Positions 1 to 9,535 of a stretch of 64,000 nucleotides of DNA are shown in pieces. The position numbers and the translations under genes were made by a program. Within the stretch, counting starts at the first letter, position 1, and each line of letters begins with the position of its first letter. The notes beneath the pieces are model-generated. The model was not told the DNA's origin. It made no database searches and was given only the letters and a program-made list of their open reading frames with translations. Origin of the DNA: Anthoceros angustus (lineage: Eukaryota > Streptophyta > Anthocerotopsida > Anthocerotales > Anthocerotaceae); assembly GCA_010909165.1 (NCBI GenBank), contig VJWM01000108.1, positions 186,001 through 250,000 of the forward strand, given 5' to 3'.

Positions 1-3
1 AGG

Positions 4-766
4 TTGAGGTCCATGTGGACTAACCTTGCTCCCTTGGAACATTTGAAGTGTGCGAGGTCGTTCACCAAGCGACCTAATCATGTTGTCAAGGATGTGCTAG
101 CATCGGAAGGCATGCCCAACAAGTCATCAAGGCGACAAGCCGCACTTCCTGTGAACACGCTGGACACCCCATGGCGGCTTGGCCAACCTTTGTGTCCAAG
201 TCCAAGTCTTACGCCTTCAGGAACCATGGCCCTGGCGTTGTGGTGGACAGACATGGCGAGGCCTTGGGAGAGCCAACAGCCACAGAGAGGGAGTTGGCCA
301 TGGGATTTGCTGCCGGAGCCACGAAGACACCGGGAGTGACCGAGAAGGAACGGTGTCGATTGCTTGGGCAAGCATTTGACATGAACATGATGACCTGGTT
401 GTTTAGCGCTGGAGTCGCTACCAACTTCAAACCAAGAAGGCGGGGTTGAAGCAGCGGGTTCGGTGGGTGAAGGACATTCCAACACTCGCATCTCAACAGG
501 AGAAGGCGAGTTTGGAGGGCAAGGAGAGTGAGCACATAGAGGAAGCGTGCAAGCCATCTGAGCCACAGCCACATGAGTGGTTAACAAGCACCGAGTTGAA
601 GTGCAATCAATGGCGTCAGCTAAAAGAGTTGTCGGAGGCATCGCGACATGTGTTTGCTTTCACTCTTGTGGAGATGGGGAAGCACACCAAAGGGAAATTC
701 CACATAGAACTAATCAAGGATGAACCAAGTGTTCGCAGGAGGCACAGCTCGAAGGCAAGAAAATGA
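4..766 (+). mobile_element. Ty3/gypsy pol fragment, decayed
   Basis: Pieces in different frames read like the segment just upstream of a gypsy reverse transcriptase. At 171-449 there is GEALGEPTATERELAMGF followed by a GATKTPGVTEKER stretch, and at 446-766 HVFAFTLVEMGKHTKGKFHI, which resembles the FAF-L-D+G entry into the RT domain. No RT core follows, so this is a truncated copy. The family call rests on motif resemblance only. Confidence 0.6.
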
Positions 767-974
767 CGAGCAACCGGGGAGAGTAGTCCACATAGCAGGC
801 CCATGAGGATGTCAAGACAAGCCTCCACTCATGGACAAGGTTCATAACCTCGACGACATTCCGAAGGAGATTGGTTTTGTGCACAATGCGCTACATGAGG
901 TGCGTACGTGTGTAGTCCTACTAATGATAATGTTTTGACTTAGAGTCTCACATTATCGGGGGATTGGTTGCACC

Positions 975-1747
975 TATATATCTGCGTATTAGATTTGTTT
1001 GCTTGGTTGTTGGTCGAGTGCTTATATGAATTCAAGTGCTTACCTCGTGCGGCTGTCGCGTGTGATACTAATCTGCACTTGGGTTTAGTGTTTGATTAGC
1101 ATTAATTAATCTAATTACTTATCTTTAAGTAAGTAATTAGTGTTAATTAATCTAAGGTGCTTATGAATTCAAGTGCTTACCTCGTCGACGGTCATCTGTG
1201 ATACTAATCTGCACTTGGGTTTAGTGTTTGATTAGCATTAATTAATCTAATTACTTATCTTTAAGTAAGTAATTAGTGTTAATTAATCTAATGTGCTTAT
1301 GTTAATTAAGCATTGATTAGTGTTAATTAAACATGGTTAGTAATAGCTAAGTAGATAAGCTCAAGTAATATGCTTTGGCATATTCCTTGCATATTATAGT
1401 GTATTCTTAGGATATTTAGGATATCGATGCCAATAGGATATCTTAGGAATATGCCGATGCCAAGGGCTAGTATATATAGACCTTCCAATGAGGACAAGCT
1501 CAAATCATAGCTTGTCCTCTAGATATGCAATGCAAGGGTGTTCGAGGAGGCCAAAGCTATGACTCCGAGAGCAATGTGTGAGGAATTTGCGGGTTGTTCT
1601 CGTGGGGAGAGTGTGTTTGTGCCACGATGTGCGAGCTACTCCCTCCTATTGTTACAAGCTGCATATATATATCTGCGTATTAGATTTGTTTGGTTGGTTG
1701 TTGGTCGAGGAAGTGCTTATATGAATTCAAGTACTTACCTCGTGCGA
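975..1747 (+). repeat. Direct repeat pair with a TATA box between, possible LTR remnants
   Basis: A block of about 75 bp (TATATCTGCGTATTAGATTT, then the GGTTGTTGGTCGAG region and AATTCAAGTGCTTACCTCG) occurs at 975-1050 and again at 1665-1747. A TATATATA box lies between them at 1471-1478, followed by a duplicated GACAAGCTC/AGCTTGTCCTC segment. This looks like broken LTR sequence, but no primer-binding site was found. Confidence 0.45.
1018..1292. repeat. Two-copy tandem repeat, about 138 bp unit
   Basis: Copy 1 is about 1018-1156 and copy 2 about 1157-1292. Both start GTGCTTAT(AT)GAATTCAAG and contain the hairpin ATTACTTA-TCTTTAAG-TAAGTAAT. The copies differ by a few substitutions and small indels. 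Confidence 0.8.
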
Positions 1748-1752
1748 CAGAG

Positions 1753-1930
1753 TCGTCTGCAAGTGATAGAAAGTGACCTTATCTCTAGGCCGAAGGATGT
1801 GAGAATCGTCTACAAGTGACAGAAAGTGACCTTATCTCGAGGCCCAAGGATGTGAGAATCGTCTGCAAGCGATGAAAAGTGACCTTATCTCGAGGCCCAA
1901 GGATGTGAGAGTCGTCTGGAAGTGACCAAA
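1753..1930. repeat. 53-bp tandem repeat, 3.3 copies
   Basis: Units start at 1753, 1806 and 1859 with a partial unit at 1912. Each contains TCGTCTGCAAGTGA, AAAGTGACCTTATCTC and AAGGATGTGAGA. The repeat lies in the 3' end of the RT relic and repeats its last conserved segment (minus-strand LTSLGLEIRSL). Confidence 0.9.
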
Positions 1931-2221
1931 AGACGTAGTCGCAAGCAGTGGAAGCTGGCCTGGATAGGGCCTTGTAGTGGGCGATACCAAATAGAGCGTC
2001 GCCCGGAGAGTCGCCTTGCCGAGTACCAGTGGCCGATTCCAAGTCAGAAACGGCAAATCCCAAAGAGGCGTTCTTATACTGGTAGTAAAGGTTAGAAGAC
2101 CTCCGGTAGAAGCAGCAGACAAAAGGAATAAATTAGGCTTCCGTACTGAGCTCTTTTTGAAGATGATGCTCCTAGAAATAGTATTGAAAGCGTTCTCAAC
2201 ATCACATGTAATACCACCCAC
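1785..2221 (-). pseudogene. Non-LTR-type reverse transcriptase relic
   Basis: Read on the minus strand, one frame (2221 to about 2064) gives GGITCDVENAFNTISRSIIF and a second frame (2063 to 1785) gives GTRQGDSPGDALFGIAHYKAL, then a degenerate DDSHILGP in place of the usual YADDTHIIGP catalytic box. These are successive RT motifs, so the copy is a frameshifted RT fragment. The first catalytic Asp is in DVENAF; the second box is still recognisable as DD. Confidence 0.65.
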
Positions 2222-2819
2222 TCCGGATGGGTATCACAGCATGCTTGTAAGTCGAGCACCACATACTCGCAACCCCCTAATGGCGAGCCGAATTGCACAT
2301 GGCAAGTTTACAAGGCGTCATCAATCCCACACTTGTCCGCATATGGCAAAGCGTCATAATTCCCACACTTGTCCCCATTTCATTGTCTACGAGATTTTCC
2401 AAAAGGACTTGCTTACGGCTGTTAAACATTAGGCTGCAGCACTTGCTTATGGCTGTTAGTCATTAGGGTGACCCTGTAGGCTGTCATTTGACTCCGGCAT
2501 GCGTCTTGGGTTGCGACAAGCAGGTCTGCCTCACGGGTTTTAGTGGACTGTGGTGGTCTGGACTGGGTCCAAGGTCTGGACTGGGGTCTGGTCCGATGTG
2601 TTGAGAGAGCCCAGCTTTCCGAGTTCAATTCTGGTGTCTCAGTGATACATACCTCTTGCATGAATCTTGTATAAGGATCTTGCTATCTGTCAGCTCTGGA
2701 GCCACTCCACAAAAGCCCGGTTTTGCAGCTTTAGGAGGAATCCAACGTATCAGTTGTAGCAGAAGCCTAGCTTTGGTAGTGATGAAACAAATGCACGTAG
2801 CTAAATTTCGTTATCCAGC

Positions 2820-3060
2820 AGCCCTCTTTTCACAATCTGGGAGTGCAGCTGCCTGCTCCTTTCTGTAAGGCACCAGTGCTTCGACAGGCCGTGCATCCTT
2901 CAGTTCACCACGTTTTGCATACGTATGCTCCAGGCAGGTGCCCGTCAGAGTGCCATCCAACAGTCTTTTTTTGACAATCTGTGAGTGCAGCTGCCTGCCC
3001 TTCTGAGGGCATTAGAGCTTCCACAGGCCGTCTGAAGGCAAGCAAGAAGTAGCACGGTCA
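2820..3060 (-). pseudogene. PPR repeat relic
   Basis: Minus-strand pieces in shifting frames match pentatricopeptide repeat segments of the kind seen intact elsewhere in the window: LLLACLQTACGSSNALRRAG, SCTHRLSKKDCW, and YAK-x-GELKDAR. No continuous frame or start exists. It is a short fragment of a PPR gene. Confidence 0.5.
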
Positions 3061-3762
3061 CGACAAATGAGGCCCAATTCTGTCCGGAAAACAGAGATGC
3101 AGGTTGTCCACCCGTCCACCCAGATTGACAATCAGTCTTTGGCTCCTCCTCGTTCACCTTGACATGTGCATAACTTGCCTGGCTATCGCCCTCCAGCTGT
3201 TTGTCAACAGCCGCAAGAGCCAGATCTTTAGTAATGTGCTCAAGTTTCTCTTTGAGCCCTTGAGAAACAATATGGGATGGGCACATGTCTGCACGTTGCA
3301 ATGCCTTTGGCGGAATAGCTCTGCAATGCTCAGGCTATCTGTCTTGTGAAGGTACCCAACCCTGCCAGCTTCATCAGCAACATTTTTAGACCCTGCCCAC
3401 CAGTCCTAGCTCGCACTCTTCTCTTTACAGCACACACTGCTGTTGACACCAAACTGCTACGCACACTTCTCTGAGTCAAATTCCATCTATTTAACATACT
3501 AGGTGCTTGCAGCAGCTGCCCGTAATCCACAGTCAGATTCCACCGTCTACGTGATCACATCCTTCCTCGCCACACACACATCCGGCACCGTATGAACCTG
3601 AAGAACCCGCACGGTTTCAAGTTGGGAAGAAGAGGCGCGGCTCGTGGCCCGAACACGTTTGGTTCTGAAATAATATGCGAAAGAACTTTCTTTACACTGA
3701 AGAAATTTGCTTCTTTAGACATGTTACAGAGTCATCTGGACGTTTAAAGCCAAAAACCTAAC
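3061..3762. other. Gene-free spacer downstream of Lhca3
   Basis: No coding signal, RNA gene or repeat was recognised. It includes the presumed 3' untranslated region of Lhca3 (minus strand, just left of 3763). Confidence 0.4.
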
Positions 3763-4755
3763 CTAATGAATTTTCAAGTTAGTCAGGACGTTGTTGTTAA
3801 CAGGGTCCGCCAAGTGATCGAGCAGATTCTGGAAAGGTCCTACTCCAGTGAAGATGGCCTGGATGAAGTATCCCAACACGGCGAGCATAGCCAGCCGGCC
3901 GTTCTTCACCTCCTTGGTCTTGAGGTCCTTGAGCGATTTCTCGTCTTTGCCGAAGCCAAGGAAGTTGAAGATGGGGCCACCAGGGTACGCCGGGTTTCCA
4001 GAACCTCCCAGAGCTTTCTCGAAGCCCAAGAAGTACTGCTTCCCCATGGAACCGGGCTTGTAGTAGTCCTGCGCCCTGCGGTGCTCCGCGAATCCCATCA
4101 ACGCGATCTCCAGCACGAAGAGCGTGTAGGAGTCGGCCCAGTAGTTGTAGGTTCCCAAGGGCGGGATGACGCCGGACTTGAACCACACGACGGCGGTCTC
4201 GGCCGGGATGAGCCCCAGCTTCCCTAGAATCTCAGGCGCAATGGCGCCCGCAGCTCCGAGCATGGCGAATCTGCCGTTGATGATCTCGGCGTACACCAGC
4301 CAGTTGGGGTCGATGAGCCCCCGGCGCCCTCGGGGTCCATCAGGCCCAGGGGTCGAAGCCGTAGTCTCCCGCCAGGGTGCCATCGAGTGGGACAGGCTCT
4401 GCGCGGACGCGAAGTAGAGCTGCCTGTTGGACTGCGCGGCCAAACCACAGAGAAACCCCGGACGGCGCGCGGTCAGTCATAGCGGGGGCCAGGAAACAGA
4501 ATGCAGTGCTGAAGATGGAGGAACGGGAATGCTGGTGGGACGGAGGCTCACCCGGGGGGCCGGCTTGTCGGAGGAGGCGCGGACGATGACGGAGGAGCGG
4601 GCAGGGGCGGAGGAGGAGGAGGCCGGGGAGATCCGGAGGGCGCGGCCTCCCAGAAGCAGCTGGTGGCGGCTGGACTCGGGCGCGCTGGAGGCCACCGCGG
4701 CTGTGGCTGCGGCTGCGGGGGACACCAGGGCGCGGGCGGCGATGGTGGCAGCCAT
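3763..4755 (-). CDS. LHCA3: Photosystem I chlorophyll a/b-binding protein Lhca3 (with frameshifts)
   Basis: Light-harvesting antenna protein of photosystem I, a thylakoid membrane protein made in the cytosol. Exon 1 (4755-4552, 68 codons) is an Ala/Ser-rich chloroplast transit peptide ending SSDKPAPR before a GTGAGC donor. The last exon (about 4460-3763, stop at 3763) carries the first chlorophyll helix [20 protein letters not shown], the [10 protein letters not shown] segment, [28 protein letters not shown] and the third helix [19 protein letters not shown] with [13 protein letters not shown], all diagnostic of Lhca3. Between 4305 and 4445 the reading frame changes four times: +1 near 4438-4442 and -1 near 4386-4391, 4347-4352 and 4313-4316. 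No convincing AG acceptor was found for intron 1. Either sequence errors or recent decay explain this; identity as Lhca3 is near certain, functionality is not. Confidence 0.9.
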
Positions 4756-4890
4756 AGTCGCTGTAGAATGTGCTGCTGCTGCTGCGGGTGCTGATGCTGC
4801 CTCCTGCTCTGGTGTGCAATGTGTTTGTGCGCGCGCAAGGAGGTGGGGAAGGTGGCAAGCCTGTTGCTACACTTAGGCCTGGAGAGAGAG

Positions 4891-4942
4891 CCGATAAGCG
4901 AGCAGCCAATGGCGTGGCGTTGGAAGCATCAGGCGACCCAAT
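4891..4942 (-). promoter_or_regulatory. Lhca3 upstream I-box and CCAAT motifs
   Basis: About 140-190 bp upstream of the Lhca3 start are GATAAG (4893-4898, an I-box core known from light-regulated plant genes) and two CCAAT motifs (4906-4910 and 4938-4942). The motifs are seen directly; light control is inferred from gene type and motif class. A TATATC stretch near 4971 could act as TATA box but is uncertain. Confidence 0.4.
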
Positions 4943-5082
4943 GGGGCGTCCTTCCTTTTTGGCTCAGATATAGCTTCCGGATAAACAATTCAATACAGTC
5001 TCCCGTCCACAAACACCGATAACCGGCCACCCATTTTCCATAGAAGAAGAAGAAGCGTATTATAGTCCACTTGATGGAATTT

Positions 5083-5545
5083 TCGTGTCATGGGACTTGG
5101 TACTTAGCAACTTGTACCATGGTGTGCCTAAGCTGCTTGCACCAAGGGCATTTTCCCTGCATGGGACTTGGTATTTGGCAACTTGTACCAGGGTGTGCCT
5201 AAGCTGCTTGCACCAAGGGCATTTTCCGGGTATGGGACTTGGTGTGCTTGAGCGCCAAGAGCATTTTCCTGTCGTCGGACTTGTACCGTGGTGTGCCTAA
5301 GCTGCTTGCACCAAGCGCATTTTCCTGTCATGGGACTTGGTACCTACTTAGCAACTCGTATCATGGTGTGCCAAAGCTGTTGGCACCATGGACATTTCCC
5401 TTACATACCATGGAGGGCGTTTTCCAGGCATGGGACGGATTTGTACCATGGTGTTGGTGTGCCTTACCTACTTGCACCAAGGGCATTTTCTATCATGGGA
5501 CTTGTACCATGGTCTGCCTAAGCTACTTGCACCCAGGGCATCCAC
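5083..5545. repeat. Minisatellite, 7-8 irregular units of about 45-75 bp
   Basis: Each unit has some of: CATGGGACTTGGTA, TTGTACCATGGTGTGCCTAA, GCTGCTTGCACCAAGGGCAT and TTTTCC. Unit length varies by internal deletion. It begins about 330 bp upstream of the Lhca3 start. Irregular unit lengths and no spacers rule out a CRISPR-like array. Confidence 0.85.
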
Positions 5546-5587
5546 TCCCTCCAGACACCCTATCTAAGTACCCATCTCAGCTCGGGA

Positions 5588-5683
5588 TGCATAATAACGG
5601 CGTTCTTATAAATGTGTGTGCATTTGGACACGCCATGCATAATGGCGTTCTTATAAATGTGTGTCCATTTGGACACGCCATAA
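5588..5683. repeat. Two-copy 48-bp tandem repeat
   Basis: GCATAAT(AAC)GGCGTTCTTATAAATG followed by TGTGT(G/C)CATTTGGACACGCC occurs at about 5588-5635 and 5637-5683. Confidence 0.8.
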
Positions 5684-5689
5684 CCCACG

Positions 5690-7560
5690 CCTTTATCCCG
5701 GACTACCGCACCAAACCGGCATTAGTGGATAAGAAGGTGGAGTAAATGGGAGCAGGATGTTCTTCAAGGAGGAGGAACGAAGGAAATTGCTCAATGCACT
5801 GATGATCATTAACATCGTCTCATAGGACCACCTTTTTGGTTGCTGATGACGCCGCTCTGCCCAAGCTGCCTTAGCGTACGAACTGTATGAGGCACAGTTA
5901 ATATCAGCACCTCGCCGGGAAGCCCTGGAAAAGCGTAGGGCAAGGAAGGACAGATTTAACCACAAGAGTTGAAAACCTAGCATATCCTTGCAGCCCTGAC
6001 ACTGGAAGTGAGCACCATGTAGCCTGTCATCTTTCCCTTTGGGTGCATGCATGTCTGAGCAGTTTGAAGGAAACTGGATTGTCTGCGTGGGCTGCAGGTA
6101 GATGCAATGCTCGATGCTGCAGTCCAAGCTTTCTTGGACGCACTATGTTTCTCCATGCTTTAACATTTACGAGTAGGCTATGTTGGAATCTGGTGTGCTG
6201 AGATGAGAGAGCATCCCAATCTGCTGGGAACAAGTTGTGTGTGAAGAAGTATAGGGGCTGCAAAGGTATGTTGATGCGCCAACGATGCTATTGTTTGTCA
6301 TCTGAAATCAAGTGACAGGTAGCCCATCAACTTACCCTTTGGATGCATACGTTTCTAAGAGATTTCCAGCCTTTCAGAGATTTACGTGGCTTCTATCTGT
6401 GTTCTCTCCCGCAATGTCCTCGTGGCGGTACAAGGGCCCGCAGGTTTTTCACAATGAACATTGGGTTTCTCTCCAGCGCATTCTCCAGTGTACCAGACCC
6501 TCCAGTTTCTCACTGTGCCAGCACCATGATATTCCTCTCAGCTGCAGACTGGTTGCTCGTGTGCCTAATGCTTCAATTGTCCCTTGCCTCTTGGGTGCCA
6601 TGTGCTCTGTGCAATGAGCTGGGTCCGGAATGTTGGTTAGAGACGATTGCATTAACGGACTTGGGTGTGTGGCTTTTGCGGAGACAGAGTTGCTCGAATT
6701 CGTTGTGCCGACAGGTGCCTAAGCTCTGAAAATGGAGGTGCTTAACCATTTGGAAGTTTGTGGTTGGCAGGAAGACGGCATCGAGGATCATATTGAAGTG
6801 GAAGGAGGCTGGACAAGGGGAGAGCTTTGTCAGCCATCTTTCAGCTTGTCTTCTGTTTTCCATCTTCATGGAAATCAACATAAAGCTGGACGGCAGACTG
6901 CTTGTGTACCTGATGCTTCAAGTGTGCAATGCCTCTTGTGTGCCATGTGCTTTGTGCAATCAGCTGGCTCTGCTATGTTGATTATAGACGAAAATCCAAC
7001 GTGCTAAGCGTTGCCTGGGGACGTCGTGCTCGATAGCTTTGAGCCGGTGGAAGGGACTGGAGGCGGTGGTTGTTCATGATGACGTGGCATTGCGGGCCCA
7101 TACTCACCAGTCATGTTCCTCACCCAGTCCCAGTCCTCCAGTCACTTGATGATCGTCCGTGCCAGCAATTTTGGGCGTTCGAGCAAACGAAGTATCATTG
7201 ACTTCCAAGAATTTGGGGAAGCGAGGATGAGACGCAGTACCTTTAAATCCCGAGCTCCACAAGCAGGTGACAAGAATTTGCAAGTTTGGAGTAGTTCTCA
7301 TAAAAAGATATATTTTGAAGAAGGGCCTTCCGCAGTTTCTTGCACTGGCAACATTCCCAGTGCTATGGATGCCTGACAAAGACTTGTCCTGCAGATCAGA
7401 GCCCATTAAGAAAATCTAGCCGATTGCAGCCTTCCTCCATCCAGGAGACCGCCGATAAGACATCCCACCTGCTGGCCACGAGTGTTGTCCACCAGTGGGG
7501 GCACAAAGTCGTCACTCATTTGCATGTCTATCTAGAGAAGCTGGGTGCTTAGTTTCTGAG
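5690..7560. other. Gene-free region with an internal direct duplication
   Basis: No gene was recognised. A segment of about 100 bp at 6543-6645 recurs at 6893-6992 with roughly three-quarters identity; shared landmarks are GCAGACTG, TGATGCTTCAA/TAATGCTTCAA, TGCCTCTTG and GTGCCATGTGCT. Short open frames on both strands have no family resemblance. Confidence 0.4.
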
Positions 7561-7569
7561 TGCACAGGC

Positions 7570-9015
7570 TGATTGGATCATCCCTGATCAGGTGGTTGTG
7601 ACCTCCAATCAATTGGTAGTGCTTCCTCATCTCCCTCGACAACATTATGTAGAAATGCTCCACACTCCTGATCTGACAATGCTTCAAGGGGGGTGGCCTT
7701 ACCTGCTGTACCGCATTCGGCTGAAAGGTCACTGACGACACCTTTCGTTTTTTGTCTCCCACTGACGGTGACAAATTCAGATGTGGTACACATCCTTCTT
7801 TCCTCATTTTGGAAGGTAAATGCTTCACCCTTATTTGACTCTCCTCCCCAACACAAAAACTGGGCATCCCTGTTTATGTTCCACATCAACACATGTCCTG
7901 CATCATCTGTTTTGTTTAGCTTCACTGCATTTTAAGCATGGTGCCCCACCATCTACATTGCTCCACTTGCGGCAAGCACCCCACAGAGAGTGCCGAAGTG
8001 CAGCACCGGGCACTTTAGGGCATTATCATTACTAGAGCTAGCGCCTCATCCTGTTGTCCTGACCAACCTGGGAGGTCCACCATTCATGTGTAGTGGTCCT
8101 ACGTGGGACTGATGCCATAATGTCTGCTCATACCCTCGAAGTACTTTCTTCCCTTGTTCACTATACCCACATGACTGCACATAGTCTGTATGCTAAGGAA
8201 TGTGATGCCGTCTGGCTGCATACCATCCTCTCTCATTTCCCGGTCCAAGTCAAAGACTGCTTCACGGGCTCCTTGACAATGCAGGCTGCAATCAGTGTAT
8301 TCCAGGCAAGAACATCTCTATTGGGCAACACATCAAACACGTGTTGTGCATCAACAGTACTCCTTTACTTCCCAGACATGTTCATCACTGGAGCTGCTGG
8401 GAATAAACACGTCAGCTTGAGGCCCTTGTTCTACAATCTGTGCATGTAGCTGCCTTCCTAGAGACAAAGCTTCGTGCACATTTGCACATACTAGTAGCAC
8501 GCGCAGAAAAATGTCACAGAATCAGGTGAAGTAGTGCCAAGGGTTCTTCTCGCATCCATAGTACTGTACACTGCTAAGAATACCCTGCAATCATGGCAGC
8601 CGATGTCACCGCATCTTTTCGACCAAGTCCATTTAATACTTTCCGGAGCATCTTCCATGCTGCCACAGTTGGCATACATTTCACCAAACCGCCGGCGACA
8701 AACACATCAGCTTGGTGTCCCATTTCTCTGATTTGCACATGCAGATGCTTCCCCTTCTCCAACGCTAAGAAGCCCACACTACAATCGCACATACCTGCAG
8801 GAGCGACACAAATTTATGTCATAGAATCGGGTCTAGCATTGCCTTCTTCTTCCATAGCATGCTGAAGATGAAGGGCTGCCTGCCCCATGCCCTTCTGAGC
8901 GTACCCTGCTATCGTTGCAGTCCACGTGACCACTTCTTTGTGACCAAGCCCATCAACACTTGCTGAGCGTGTTCCAAGCTGCCACACTTTGCATTCATGT
9001 TCACCAAGCAGTTAC
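7570..9015 (-). pseudogene. PPR protein pseudogene with E-type C-terminus
   Basis: Pentatricopeptide repeat proteins are organelle RNA-binding and editing factors. On the minus strand successive PPR motifs appear in order with changing frames: NAKCGSLEHAQQVLMGLVTK (about 9000-8920), GALEKGKHLHVQIREMGHQADVF type text (8790-8700), MYANCGSMEDAP (about 8680), a second GRQLHAQIVEQGPQADVF segment (about 8450-8400), DAQHVFDVLPNRDVLAWNTL (about 8325), PDGITFLS and CSHVGIVNKGRKYFEGM (about 8220-8120), then E-domain text DEALALVMIMP (about 8050) and MKLNKTDDAGHVLMWNI (7925). Many frameshifts and stops show it is dead. The motif order is that of a full-length PLS-class gene. Text below 7850 may be its decayed tail. 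Confidence 0.8.
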
Positions 9016-9535
9016 CCCGTTTTCACCTCAAAGCATGGATGGACGCGCGCACCCAGAGATACATCCTTCTTCACCACACATTGCTTCAGGAGGACGTTCA
9101 AGTGAGATTGGCGTGAGACCTCATCTTCCACCTAGGGCTTCGTCCCTGAGGGTTTGTTCATTTTCCGTGAGTCCAAACCGAACCATCTGAGGAGGGAGCA
9201 ATTTGCCTTGCGAAGCTCGCTATCTGCTTGCTGACCTGCAGCGCGCGAGCGGTCGGAGTCTCATCAGAGTCTCCCAGCGCCTTCCCCGTCTTGGACAGTG
9301 GCCCGTCCCGCGAAGAAAAATTACTTCCCCTTCGTGTCCGGGATGAGCAGTTACAGTTACGTTTCGTTCTCAGTTCACGGGACTTTGATACCAGCTGTTC
9401 ACCACGCCATGAAGCATCGCTGTGAGAGGAGCAAGTAGGTCTAACATCTCCACCAGCGGCACTTACCCCAGATCTGGCCATGATTGACAGATTGAGCTCT
9501 GAGGTGTGCTGGCCTAGAGGATCGAGTATAGCACT

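Noticed and set aside
1967-1976. CTTGTAGTG as a right CACTA terminus
   Set aside because: It lies within the RT relic (the AHYKAL motif) and has no sub-terminal repeats.
3766-4227. 153-codon plus-strand frame
   Set aside because: Antisense shadow of Lhca3.
5083-5545. CRISPR-like array
   Set aside because: Units vary in length, there are no unique spacers, and the sequence is clearly eukaryotic; it is a minisatellite.
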